From positions 25,097 to 89,096 of the forward strand of contig NZ_JABXKJ010000215.1 in NCBI RefSeq assembly GCF_017115085.1: a stretch of DNA of 64,000 nucleotides. Direction: 5' to 3'. The notes below the pieces were generated by a model. That model ran no database searches, was not told the DNA's origin, and worked only from the letters and a program-made list of their open reading frames with translations. The DNA is from Nostoc sp. NMS7 (lineage in GTDB: Bacteria; Cyanobacteriota; Cyanobacteriia; Cyanobacteriales; Nostocaceae). The stretch's first letter is position 1. Every line of letters starts with the position of its first letter. Shown in pieces: positions 9,931-19,735 of this stretch. The position numbers and the translations under genes are program-made.

Positions 9931-10803
9931 TCAAGACCTCGCTAATGGTCGAATATTAGCTTTATAACTAGCATTATCCAAGCCATAATTTCCATTACTA
10001 GGTTGAGAGTCAATTGCAAGTCTGAGGGCATGAATGCGATCGCTGGTTCCGGGGTGCGTACTCAAAAATGTCGGCGCAGAACCACCCTTTTTCAGCAGCT
10101 TTTGCATAAAGGAAACCATCCCAGACTGAGCATAACCAGTACGTGTTAAAGTTCTTAATCCTCTTTGATCAGCCTCAAATTCATTTTTACGACTGCGTGG
10201 CAAGTCTCGCGCTAACTGTACGCCCATTTGCACCGCCGTACTCCGGTCTAAGCCAGCAGCTGTTAGTAGCCCACTTTCGAGCGCTTTTTGCTGCATCTGT
10301 TTGACTACGTGTTTCCCGCCAATGTGACCAATTTCATGGGCGAGTACACTTGCCAGTTGCGCTTCATTGTCTGCGGTTCTCAGCAAACCCGTGTGGACAT
10401 ATACATAGCCACCCAAGGTAGCAAAAGCATTAATAGTATTATCTTCAACTACTTGGAAGGTATAGGGGAGATCGGGGCGATCGCTATTAGCTGCTAAACG
10501 CCGACCAACTTGGGTTACATAGCGATTAACTTCGGGATTGCGGTTAAGCCGGACTTGACTCCCGACTAATTCCTGATTAATCTGCTTACCAAGATCAACT
10601 TCTTGGTTAGGGGATATATTAGAAAGTTGAAATGCCTGAAATCCTTGAAGTAGAAGAGGCAAGAAGTCTAAAGTTCTTCCAGGCAAGGGTGTACTCAGAC
10701 ACAGACTCACGGCGACTACCACCGAAATTAAAGGATATAACCAGCGACGCGGCCACACACGGTAATTTGCAACAAAACCTTTCCAATTCAACATAATCTG
10801 CAC
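9931..10803 (-). CDS. M48 family metallopeptidase
   Basis: LASVLAHEIGHIGGKHVVKQM (HExxH) and NEFEADQRGLRTLTRTGY. Confidence 0.92.
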   Translation of the reverse strand: MQIMLNWKGFVANYRVWPRRWLYPLISVVVAVSLCLSTPLPGRTLDFLPLLLQGFQAFQLSNISPNQEVDLGKQINQELVGSQVRLNRNPEVNRYVTQVGRRLAANSDRPDLPYTFQVVEDNTINAFATLGGYVYVHTGLLRTADNEAQLASVLAHEIGHIGGKHVVKQMQQKALESGLLTAAGLDRSTAVQMGVQLARDLPRSRKNEFEADQRGLRTLTRTGYAQSGMVSFMQKLLKKGGSAPTFLSTHPGTSDRIHALRLAIDSQPSNGNYGLDNASYKANIRPLARS

Positions 10804-11170
10804 TGAAGATAATTTTCGGAGAACATAAAATGATGAGACGGTTTTAGATCATTCTAAGTTGCATACTTAACTCCAGATCAAAGGGATTGTTATACAACCA
10901 ATGTTTACGCAAATCTACCGAATTTTGGGGGCTAGTGATTCCCTCTAGCGATCTAAACACTAGATTTTACCTTCTGGGTGCGTCGGTCTTAACAGCCAAA
11001 AGTTTGAGAGTCATCTGCCCCCACTCCGAACTTACGAACTCGTGATAAACTGTCGCATAACCGCAACGCCCAGCCGCTTTGAGTTATTACCAAATAGGGA
11101 AAATTGCTATTCCCATCGAAAACCTTTTTGCTACAATCAATTACTTCGCTATTACCTCGGAAAACTTTTT

Positions 11171-11701
11171 ATGGCTATTTTAGATTCAAAAGGTCGTTTA
11201 TTCGGCAAAATCAATCTCCTAGATTTAGGTGCTGCGCTGGTAACTCTGCTAGTTATATTTGTGATGTTGTCTACTATCTTGTCTACCTTAGGTCTTGCCC
11301 AAGTCGGTGAGAAAATAGTACCCATAGAAGTAGACTTAGTAGTTCGTGGTTTGAATGTACGTGATCCTGAGCAATTATTTAACAATGGCTTAAAAAAAGG
11401 TGGGAAAACTGATGTAATTATCCGCAATCAACCCTATGGAGAGATTGGGATTAAATCTATTCAACAGCTACCTAGAACAGTCAATGTTTCCCAACCTGAT
11501 GGCACTGTTAAAGAATTACCAGATCCCAAGATCAACAATTTTAGTACAGATATGATTTTGACCTTAGAAGGTAAAGCCAAACGTACTGAAAGTGGACTAG
11601 TTCTAGGTAGCAGCAAAGTGAAAATTGGTATGCCGTTTGAGTTAGAAGGTTTTAACTACAACTTCAATGCAACGGTTATTGATATCAGATTCGAGAAATA
11701 G
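11171..11701 (+). CDS. DUF4330-like membrane-anchored protein
   Basis: MAILDSKGRLFGKINLLDLGAALVTLLVIFVML...; ATG at 11171 preferred over the ORF start at 11042. Confidence 0.75.
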   Translation: MAILDSKGRLFGKINLLDLGAALVTLLVIFVMLSTILSTLGLAQVGEKIVPIEVDLVVRGLNVRDPEQLFNNGLKKGGKTDVIIRNQPYGEIGIKSIQQLPRTVNVSQPDGTVKELPDPKINNFSTDMILTLEGKAKRTESGLVLGSSKVKIGMPFELEGFNYNFNATVIDIRFEK

Positions 11702-11928
11702 CCTTGACATTTTCTTTGATCTATTTTCCCGTCTCTGACAGGAGAAGTAACAAAGAGGCTGATAAACTCAACCCCTCTCCGTGAGTTCCCAGAAAGGAGA
11801 GAAAGCACAACTTTATCGGAGTGAGGTTAAGCTTAACCTCATTCTTATTAGGAAACGCTAGATCAGATTACTCAATTGAGGTTATAACTACTTAGGAACG
11901 TGGATTAAATAAAATGCAAAACTTCATC

Positions 11929-11985
11929 CTGTCTCTCAATCCCTCTCCAATATATCGGAGAGGGATTGAGGGTGAGGTAAGCCAA
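11929..11985. repeat. Inverted repeat (caatccctctcc...ggagagggattg)
   Basis: ctcaatccctctccaatatatcggagagggattgag hairpin; terminator-like or dispersed repeat. Confidence 0.7.
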
Positions 11986-12012
11986 GGACATAAATTGTAT
12001 GTTATTTAATTC

Positions 12013-13014
12013 TTATTCCTTAGCAGCTTTCGCTTCAAACATTAAATACGTTCCTCCTAATCCTTCTACAATTGTGCGTGTATTGGCAATCATCATTTTC
12101 TGATAAGTGTCCGCCTCGCTTCCTGGTTCACCAAGTCCCTCAGCATACAACTTCCTCTCAGAAATTTTTACATTAGCTTCTCTTGCTACAGATTGAAGCA
12201 AATTAGGCTTAATTGCCGCCTCAGTAAAAATTGTTGAGACTTTAGCCTGTTTAATATTTGTCACCAAATTTTTCACTCGTGTAACCGTCAGGTTTTTGCC
12301 AGTACTAATACCTTGCAATCCCCCTGGTAATAAAAGACCGTATGCTTTGGCGTAATAACTCAGTGCATCAGAGGTTGTAACTAACTTACGTTCTTTGGCA
12401 GGAATACTGACAATTCTTGACTTAATCCAGCTATCTAGTTGAGTCAGTTCATTTGTGATTTTTTTGGTATTGCTGCTATAAGCCTCGGCATCACTAGATT
12501 CTAATTTTCTCAGGTTACTATTAATTACCTTCACCATTCTGATCGTATTTTTGGTATTGTGCCAAAGATGAGGATCAGTTACATTTTTAGCGCCTGCCTG
12601 AAATTTTAGTGGCTTAGGCACTGCCAGTTGACCAACGGCTATTTTCGGTGCAGGGTTTTTAGTCGCTTTAATTAATTTGATCAGATTTGGTTCAAAATTG
12701 TAACCAGTATAAAGAATAAGATTAGCTTGCTCAATGGCTTTACGATCTTCCGGTTTTGGTTTATAAAATTGGGGGTCGGCTGTAGGGGAAATTAAGCAGG
12801 TAAGGTTAACTGTGTTTCCGGCAACCTGTCTGGTTAAGTCACACAGTACGCTTGTAGTCGCTACGACTTGGGGAAGATTCTCATTTGCCTGAGTGGTAGT
12901 CTGAGTGAATGCGGTTCTTGCAGCTTGATTTCCACACCCAACAAATCCAATCGTCAAGGCAACAAGAATAGCTCGGAAGGAATTAGTTGATGGTAATTTT
13001 TTTGACATCATCAA
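12013..13014 (-). CDS. ZnuA/MntC-like metal ABC transporter substrate-binding protein
   Basis: VVATTSVLCDLTRQVAGNTVNLTCLISPTADPQFYKPKPEDRKAIEQANLILYTGYNFEP...DPHLWHN...IFTEAAIKPNLLQSVAREANV; lipobox-like VGC near the N-terminus. Confidence 0.88.
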   Translation of the reverse strand: MMMSKKLPSTNSFRAILVALTIGFVGCGNQAARTAFTQTTTQANENLPQVVATTSVLCDLTRQVAGNTVNLTCLISPTADPQFYKPKPEDRKAIEQANLILYTGYNFEPNLIKLIKATKNPAPKIAVGQLAVPKPLKFQAGAKNVTDPHLWHNTKNTIRMVKVINSNLRKLESSDAEAYSSNTKKITNELTQLDSWIKSRIVSIPAKERKLVTTSDALSYYAKAYGLLLPGGLQGISTGKNLTVTRVKNLVTNIKQAKVSTIFTEAAIKPNLLQSVAREANVKISERKLYAEGLGEPGSEADTYQKMMIANTRTIVEGLGGTYLMFEAKAAKE

Positions 13015-13035
13015 CTCCTACTGGATGTATTGAAA

Positions 13036-13050
13036 AAATAATCATTATCA
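13036..13050 (-). promoter_or_regulatory. Candidate Zur box
   Basis: Minus strand TGATAATGATTATTT; 13/15 match to the 7-1-7 palindrome TGATAATNATTATCA counting N as a match; ~25 bp upstream of the binding-protein start. Confidence 0.65.
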
Positions 13051-13748
13051 GTAACGGATTAGTGAAATACCAAGGGTAAGCCTTCATCTGGGAAAATTGT
13101 AAAACTTAAGGGAAAAGGAATTAATAAACTCTCTCGTTTCCCACTTTCCCTAGCCGACATCCAACAATTTTTGCTTGGTGAACTACTCACTGGTGAGGTT
13201 TTTGCAGGCAAAATGTTAGTTAACTTCACGCGACAGACTAGAAAACTGGTAGAGGTAGAAGCACAATAATAAAGGCAATGCTGGCGAGCCTCCGGTAAGG
13301 AGTGTAGTGTAGTTCTCTGATCGTCTGTTGAAGGGGCTATGCCATTGTCCTTACATACCACAAAGGTCGCAAATTGACTAGGATTATCAGGTTAAGGAGT
13401 GGAACGTAGTAATGCTGAGGCTTATTGAGCATACGGGTTGATGGGAGCAAGCCGAGTCGTGAATCTAAGGCAATTGTAGCTGTGGTTTTGCCAGGTGTGG
13501 GCAGATGGTTGTGACAAAATTGGCGAATTGGCGATTTTTTAGCCATCAGCCTTTGTTACACTAATTTTCACCTAGTAAAGCCTTTCAATAGCGCTCAGAG
13601 GATTATCTAACTGCTCTTTATTGCCAGTCGTCGGGTTGTGATTGAACATTGACTTTATCGGAAAGGGATAAACGCAAGCCATCAGCGAATTGCTGTCACT
13701 GCCTGAAAAAAAGCTATATTAAGGAAAAGCTAGCGATCGCCAAGGGCT

Positions 13749-13952
13749 ATGGATATTCCCGAAAAATTTAAGCGTGTTGTAGAGCAACTTAATGAAGAGG
13801 AATTATCTACCTTGCTCGATTTTGCGATTTTTCTTCAGTCTAAAGGAAAATCTGCTGCGACAATGGTAGAATCTCACGCTTATACGGACTGGTTAAGCGC
13901 TGAAAATGACATTTATGACGAAGTCTTTACCGATCAACTTTCAACGCGGTGA
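13749..13952 (+). CDS. Putative type II antitoxin
   Basis: MDIPEKFKRVVEQLNEEELSTLLDFAIFLQ...; small acidic ORF directly upstream of and overlapping a MazF/PemK-like ORF. Confidence 0.65.
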   Translation: MDIPEKFKRVVEQLNEEELSTLLDFAIFLQSKGKSAATMVESHAYTDWLSAENDIYDEVFTDQLSTR

Positions 13953-14250
13953 TATAGTTTTGTGCAGTATACCAATGCCATCTACCCAACTGCAACAGTT
14001 TAAAATTCGTTTATCTGTAATTATTTCCGCGAATAGACTTAATGACATCCTTGATGATGTAATGTTTGTACCTTGTACTTCCAACACTAGTCGTCTTTTG
14101 ACAGCAACACAATATTTAATAAGAGGTGAGGAAATTGCGCTCGCTGGTATTAGGATTGAGTCCGTAGTTCGTTGTGAGTCTATTTTTACTTTGAATAAAT
14201 CTATGATTATTAGAAAATTAGGTTCCCTGACTCAAGAAGCAATAAACTAG
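13906..14250 (+). CDS. MazF/PemK-like toxin
   Basis: FQRGDIVLCSIPMPSTQLQQFKIRLSVIIS...DVMFVPCTSNTSR; start uncertain (13906 or 13915). Confidence 0.75.
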   Translation: MTFMTKSLPINFQRGDIVLCSIPMPSTQLQQFKIRLSVIISANRLNDILDDVMFVPCTSNTSRLLTATQYLIRGEEIALAGIRIESVVRCESIFTLNKSMIIRKLGSLTQEAIN

Positions 14251-14504
14251 GTGAAGTTTTGTTTGATACCAGCTTTGAAATTGTCAGATAAGATTGCGGT
14301 TGAAAAAATAGAAAAGCTTTTGGAAAAATTACCTTTTGGTTTCTTAAAAGAGTGTTTTTTAAAAAACAACTACGATTTATTTACTTTCTTCAAACCATTA
14401 CCATAAATAATCACCTCTGCACCACCATTAGCTACTGTTGGATGAATAAATAAAAGCCAAGTCAATCAATTTTGGATTTTGGATTGGTGATAGCGTAGCG
14501 TTAG

Positions 14505-14580
14505 CGAGTCTTCTCCCTTGGCGTTAGCGCAGCGTAAAGCCTTCGGCATAGCTTCTCTACGAGAGGCTGCGCCAACGCTT
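14505..14580. repeat. Dispersed palindromic repeat block (gcgcagcg / ttctctacgagaggctgcgccaacgct)
   Basis: gcgttagcgcagcg...cttctctacgagaggctgcgccaacgct. Confidence 0.7.
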
Positions 14581-14621
14581 AGAGCATTCTTGAAAGCTAA
14601 TAATATTGGTGAAGATAAACA

Positions 14622-14957
14622 ATGGTAATTTTAGTTATCCTCGTTAACACCCTGATTTCGCTGATACTACTTTATGTAGCTTGGCGAGTGTGGCAACTCA
14701 AGCGGCAGCTAGCATACATAGCAGATAGGTTAACCGCCTATGAAAGTTGTACCCATGCAGCACTGAATAAAGCACCCGAAAATATTTATCTCAGCCAGGA
14801 TAATATTTACAACTTACGGCAGAAAAATCAAGCCTTACAAATGCAAATCCAACAAGTCCGGGAAATTCTCAGTCTACTTTTGCTAGGACGGCAAATCTGG
14901 CAGCGTTATTTTCGGAGGCTAGAGCTAACATCCGGGAAAAGAACTTTTGCAAAATGA
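14622..14957 (+). CDS. Small hypothetical protein with N-terminal TM segment
   Basis: MVILVILVNTLISLILLYVAWRVWQLKRQLAYIADRL. Confidence 0.6.
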   Translation: MVILVILVNTLISLILLYVAWRVWQLKRQLAYIADRLTAYESCTHAALNKAPENIYLSQDNIYNLRQKNQALQMQIQQVREILSLLLLGRQIWQRYFRRLELTSGKRTFAK

Positions 14958-15265
14958 TTTATGTCAGGTTCATGAATATTTATAATTAGGGCTGATGCGA
15001 GGACACCGGGACGTGGTGACACAAACAGAAGTCTAAGGGCTGATTTGGGACTTAGAAGCCCACCAGAAGGCTTACCAAAGGCATAAAAACTTTGGGATAT
15101 CCGGGGAGTTTTGAATTATAAGTAATTAATGGTTTTGATATTTAATCAATAAAAGCAACATTTATGGGTGATATTTTGTCACGATAGATTAACTGAATAA
15201 AATCGGTGGAGTCTTACAAGGAGAGAAAACCCACCTAAAATGGGTGTAAGGAGAGAAACAACAAG

Positions 15266-15616
15266 ATGTCTAATAACCGTTCTGGAGTATTTATTGGCGG
15301 TTTTATGCTGGGAGCTACCATCGGTGCTTTGACCGGTTTGCTCGTGGCTCCACGCACAGGGCGCGAAACGCGTAAAATTTTGAAAAAATCTGCCAATGCT
15401 ATCCCAGAATTGGCAGAAGATTTATCAACGAGTGTGCAAATCCAGGCAGATCGTCTCTCTGCGATCGCACTGCAAAACTGGGATGAGACTTTAGATAGAT
15501 TACGGGAGGCGATCGCAGCAGGTGTAGATGCCAGTCAGCGGGAAAGCCAAGTCTTAAACCGGCCAACATCTGTTGAAGACTCAGATTCTCTTCCCGAGCA
15601 ATTAGAACGCTTATAA
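15266..15616 (+). CDS. YtxH domain-containing protein
   Basis: GVFIGGFMLGATIGALTGLLVAPRTGRETRKILKK. Confidence 0.85.
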   Translation: MSNNRSGVFIGGFMLGATIGALTGLLVAPRTGRETRKILKKSANAIPELAEDLSTSVQIQADRLSAIALQNWDETLDRLREAIAAGVDASQRESQVLNRPTSVEDSDSLPEQLERL

Positions 15617-15627
15617 ATGACATAACC

Positions 15628-16167
15628 GTGATTGATCCCCTGTTTTGGTTGGGATTTTCCTTACTCTTAGTTGCCACAAGCTTGACTGCGGTTTTAGTGG
15701 CGGCAATACCGGCTTTGCAAGAGTTAGCACGCGCGGCTCGCAGTGCAGAAAAGCTATTTGATACACTCTCGCGGGAGTTACCGCCCACTCTAGAAGCTAT
15801 CCGCGTGACTGGTTTGGAAATCGCTGACTTAACTGATAATGTCGGTGAAGGTATAAAAAGTGCCAGTCAAGTCGCCAAACAAGTTGATCAAAGCCTTGAT
15901 AGTGCAAGAATTCAGGCTCAAAATCTGCAAGTAGGTACACGCAGCGTCTTTGTTGGCGCAAAAGCCGCTTGGAGAAACTTCACACGCCAAAAACCCACAA
16001 GGCGAACAGGCGATCGCACCCCAAGCAATGAAAAACCACAACTCACGTTGCGAGAACGAGAAGTGCTCAGGCAAGAAAATCACCGGATTAAAGCAGAAGT
16101 ATACCGGGCTAATGACGGTTACAACGACGTCGCTAGCTGGGAAAACAATTTCGATGAGGAAGATTGA
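15628..16167 (+). CDS. DUF948-like protein
   Basis: GTG start; MIDPLFWLGFSLLLVATSLTAVLVAAIPALQELARAARSAEKL; directly downstream of the YtxH gene. Confidence 0.7.
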   Translation: MIDPLFWLGFSLLLVATSLTAVLVAAIPALQELARAARSAEKLFDTLSRELPPTLEAIRVTGLEIADLTDNVGEGIKSASQVAKQVDQSLDSARIQAQNLQVGTRSVFVGAKAAWRNFTRQKPTRRTGDRTPSNEKPQLTLREREVLRQENHRIKAEVYRANDGYNDVASWENNFDEED

Positions 16168-16434
16168 ATTAGGGCATTGGGCATTGGTTATTTCTCTTCA
16201 TCTGTTTCACTCCCCAACTCACCCTGCGGGAAGCTAAAGCTACATTTTTCCTAATCTTTTTGTTCAATTTTGAATTTTGAATTTTGAATTGATTTCTCCC
16301 CACTCCCCAAAAACCCTTTGCGTTGATCCCTTAGATTAGAGTAAAGTAAACAAGTGTAAAGAACTATCACTTTTCCAGTACTCTTTTAAAACAACTTGTT
16401 TACTTCTACCGTTGATATTTGTATAAAAACGTCC

Positions 16435-17244
16435 ATGCAATCTTGTTTTTGGCGACGAATTCTGCTATCTATTGCAGTATTTTTTCTGGCTGGGTCAATT
16501 TGGGTGATGCATTCTCCCCCAGCACTGGCTTATGACAATCCTGACTTACTCCCTGCCACCTTTACCCCAGTTGTAGACTTAGCAAAATCTCTTCCTGTGT
16601 TGCAAGAAGAAAAGCTTGTCAAAGAATTAGAGCAGTTTGAAGTCGATACGGGCTGGAAACTGCGAGTATTGACCCAGTATGACCGCACCCCAGGTCGGGC
16701 AGTCATCAAATATTGGGGTTTGGATGACAAAAGCATTCTACTAGTTGCTGATTCTCGTGGCGGTAACATCCTCAGTTTTAGCGTCGGCGATGCTGTTTAT
16801 GAACTTTTACCCCGGACGTTCTGGATAGAATTGCAAACCCGCTTCGGTAATTTGTTCTTTGTCCGCGAACAAGGCGAAGACCAAGCCATTCTGCAAGCCT
16901 TAGAATCGGTTAAAGGCTGTTTACTCAAGGGTGGTTGCAATGTTGTCCCCGGATTGCCACGAGAGCAATGGATTCTCACCTTGATTAGCTCAATTATTGG
17001 TGGGGTGATTTGTGGATTTGCAGCTCAACCCCGCGATAAAGGACAAGTTTTCGCTTGGCAATGGGCTTTAATTTTCTCACCTTTGTGGGGAATCTTGTTT
17101 ATTGCCTTTGGCATTGGACCAGTGGTGACACGCACAAGCGACTGGTTACCTCTAGTTCGCAATATCTCTGGGTTTCTCATCGGCGTCTTGGTTGCCTACC
17201 TATCTCCTGTTTTCAGTCGGCCTTCATCCAGTAATGAGTTATGA
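16435..17244 (+). CDS. TPM-domain membrane protein
   Basis: Signal-like N-terminus, TPM-like region (VDLAKSLPVLQEEKLVKELEQFEVDTGWKLRVLTQY), C-terminal TM segments. Confidence 0.75.
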   Translation: MQSCFWRRILLSIAVFFLAGSIWVMHSPPALAYDNPDLLPATFTPVVDLAKSLPVLQEEKLVKELEQFEVDTGWKLRVLTQYDRTPGRAVIKYWGLDDKSILLVADSRGGNILSFSVGDAVYELLPRTFWIELQTRFGNLFFVREQGEDQAILQALESVKGCLLKGGCNVVPGLPREQWILTLISSIIGGVICGFAAQPRDKGQVFAWQWALIFSPLWGILFIAFGIGPVVTRTSDWLPLVRNISGFLIGVLVAYLSPVFSRPSSSNEL

Positions 17245-17389
17245 GTATCGAAGATTTGAGTTGCCCAAGCCGCCTCTCAAACTTCTCGCTGAGTTAGGAG
17301 TTATCAGTTAATTAAAAACTTAAAACTCCTAACTGCTAACTCTCTGAAGCTGATAAGCTGAAAGCTAATATTTGAGAAGCTCAACAAAA

Positions 17390-18019
17390 ATGGAATGGCA
17401 CGTAACTGATGCTCAAAGTTTAGCAATCATTGATAGTGAAATTGACAATCATGCCTTTTCACCCGCAGAGTATGAGATTGTGCGTCGGGTAATCTACTCT
17501 ACAGCTGACTTTGAGTATAAGTCTTTAATTCGTTTCTCTGAGCGTGCCTTGCAAGCTGGAGCAGCAGCACTAGCCGCGCGTACTACGATTGTGGTAGATG
17601 TGCCGATGGTACAAGTAGGTATTGCCTACGAGATTCAAAACACCTTTGCTAATCCGGTGTATTGCAGTATGGAAGCTGTGACACGCCCCCAAAAAGAAAA
17701 AACTCGGGCAGCATGGGGAATAGAAACTTTAGCAAAGCGTTATCCAGAGGGCATTTTTGTGGTAGGACAAGCGCAAACAGCACTAACAGCACTGGTGGAT
17801 TTAATTGAAGCTGAGGAAATTAGACCTGCTTTGATAATTGCAACTCCAGTGGGATTTGTAAATGTTGATGAAGCGAAGGAGCGCTTACGAGATTCTTTAG
17901 TGCCTCACATTACAATTGACAGTCGCAAAGGTAATGCAGTTGTAGCAGCTGCGATCGTTGATGGATTGGTAGACTTGGCATGGCAAGCCTATGGGCAAGA
18001 TAGAAATGGAGGGAGCTAG
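17390..18019 (+). CDS. cobH: Precorrin-8X methylmutase
   Basis: MEWHVTDAQSLAIIDSEI...RRVIYSTADFEYKSLIRFSERALQAGAAAL...GNAVVAAAIVDGL. Confidence 0.92.
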   Translation: MEWHVTDAQSLAIIDSEIDNHAFSPAEYEIVRRVIYSTADFEYKSLIRFSERALQAGAAALAARTTIVVDVPMVQVGIAYEIQNTFANPVYCSMEAVTRPQKEKTRAAWGIETLAKRYPEGIFVVGQAQTALTALVDLIEAEEIRPALIIATPVGFVNVDEAKERLRDSLVPHITIDSRKGNAVVAAAIVDGLVDLAWQAYGQDRNGGS

Positions 18020-18095
18020 GAAAGTTGGACTTATTGTATTCTGTATCCAAAAAAATATTCAAAATTCCGGAATATTCTGATATTTTTATTGAAAA

Positions 18096-19529
18096 GTGCC
18101 TATAAAGGAGCCTAGTCTTGTGGTAATGAAAGGTTTGAGTATAAGCGCATATATTGCAATTCCCGTGGCGTTAAGTCTTTTGGTTGAGGGAGAAAGGATA
18201 AAAGGATTTTTCCTTGAAAACTTCCAGGTATCCACTAACAAGGAAATGACCCTATCCAGCCGCGAGCTAATCAGCACTAATGCGACTCCGAAAACATACT
18301 ATGTTAGTGGTACTGGAAACGACCAAAATAGTGGACTTTCTTCCTCATCTGCCTTTAGGACAATTCAAAAGGCAGCAGATTTGACTAACCCCGGCGATAC
18401 AGTATTGATTATGAACGGAGTTTACACAAATTTACCCCAAGCTGGGGCTGTAGTAAATATTAAACGTTCTGGAACTGCAAAAGCATGGATTAAGTATAAA
18501 GCATATCCTGGGCATTTCCCAAAAATTCAGCACAATACATGGAACGGGATCGCGGTTTCAAGTGGAGCTTCATATATTGAGATAAATGGGCTGGAGGTGA
18601 TTGGAAACAATGCCAATATAACCCTTGATTATGCGATGAGTCAGAAGACTAACAAAACAAACCGACTGACAAACGGAAGCTGCATAAATATTGACGGACG
18701 AACCAATGGTCATGTTCATCACATCCGTGTTCTGAACAACAAAGTGCATGACTGTGGAGGAGGAGGTATCGGAGCAATGGAGGCTGATTATGTGACAATA
18801 GATAATAACGTGGTGTTCAATAATGCCTGGTACAGCATTTATGGTTGCAGTGGTATTTCGATGTTGAGCAATTGGAATTTTGACAACAACCAGGGATATA
18901 AGATGTTGATTACCAACAACAAAAGCTACAATAATCGGATGTACATCCCTTGGATTGCAGTCGGAAGGATCACAGACGGAAACGGCATTATTATCGATAG
19001 TTCAAAAAATCCTAATAACCCCAAAATGGGTGTATATAAAGGACGTACTTTAGTTAAAAACAATCTGACATTTAATAATGGTGGTTCAGGGATTCATGCC
19101 TTTTTTAGCGCGCATGTTGATATTGTAAATAACACTGCGGTTTTAAATAATCAGAGTCCCGAAATTAAAGGTGGGCAAATATATGCTCATACATCAGATG
19201 ATGTCAAAATTATAAATAACATTCTCTATGCTTTTCCTGGCAAGGATATTAATACTAACACTAACAATAAAAATGTTATTTATGATTATAATATCTACAT
19301 GAATAGTTCTAAGATAAGTGTTAAGGGTCCTCATGATATTGTTGCAGACTCACAGTTTTTAAGTAAGCATCCCACTCTAGAAAAAATATCTAATGATTGG
19401 AAATCGCGGCTAGAGAAACAAGATCCGCCAAAGCGGACTTATGTAGAGTCTAAGTCAGGAAGTTTTGTTTGTGGGCCAGTGAGTTATCGTTTGCAAGGGA
19501 AACTGATCAAAGTGGGATGTTCTCGTTAG
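18096..19529 (+). CDS. Right-handed parallel beta-helix repeat protein
   Basis: TYYVSGTGNDQNSGLSSSSAFRTIQKAADLTNPGDTVLIMNGVY followed by Asn-rich beta-helix coils. Confidence 0.85.
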   Translation: MPIKEPSLVVMKGLSISAYIAIPVALSLLVEGERIKGFFLENFQVSTNKEMTLSSRELISTNATPKTYYVSGTGNDQNSGLSSSSAFRTIQKAADLTNPGDTVLIMNGVYTNLPQAGAVVNIKRSGTAKAWIKYKAYPGHFPKIQHNTWNGIAVSSGASYIEINGLEVIGNNANITLDYAMSQKTNKTNRLTNGSCINIDGRTNGHVHHIRVLNNKVHDCGGGGIGAMEADYVTIDNNVVFNNAWYSIYGCSGISMLSNWNFDNNQGYKMLITNNKSYNNRMYIPWIAVGRITDGNGIIIDSSKNPNNPKMGVYKGRTLVKNNLTFNNGGSGIHAFFSAHVDIVNNTAVLNNQSPEIKGGQIYAHTSDDVKIINNILYAFPGKDINTNTNNKNVIYDYNIYMNSSKISVKGPHDIVADSQFLSKHPTLEKISNDWKSRLEKQDPPKRTYVESKSGSFVCGPVSYRLQGKLIKVGCSR

Positions 19530-19735
19530 CAAGAAGGTAGGAAGTATAGGGTAGAAAAGAGAAGCCCATACGGGAGCATCTCACTTTCTTAAAAAGCCTT
19601 GTAAAACCTCACCCCAACCCTCTCCGTGAGTTCGGAGAGGGAGCAAGAATCTTTTTTCTCATCTGGTATATTTGCTTTCACTGAGATGCTCCCAGCCCAT
19701 ACTGATTACATCCTGCTGCCTGCTTCACTTCTGCT

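Noticed and set aside
13059-13546. Minus ORFs 13059..13361 and 13337..13546
   Set aside because: No recognisable family; the first is antisense to the coding-like + remnant.
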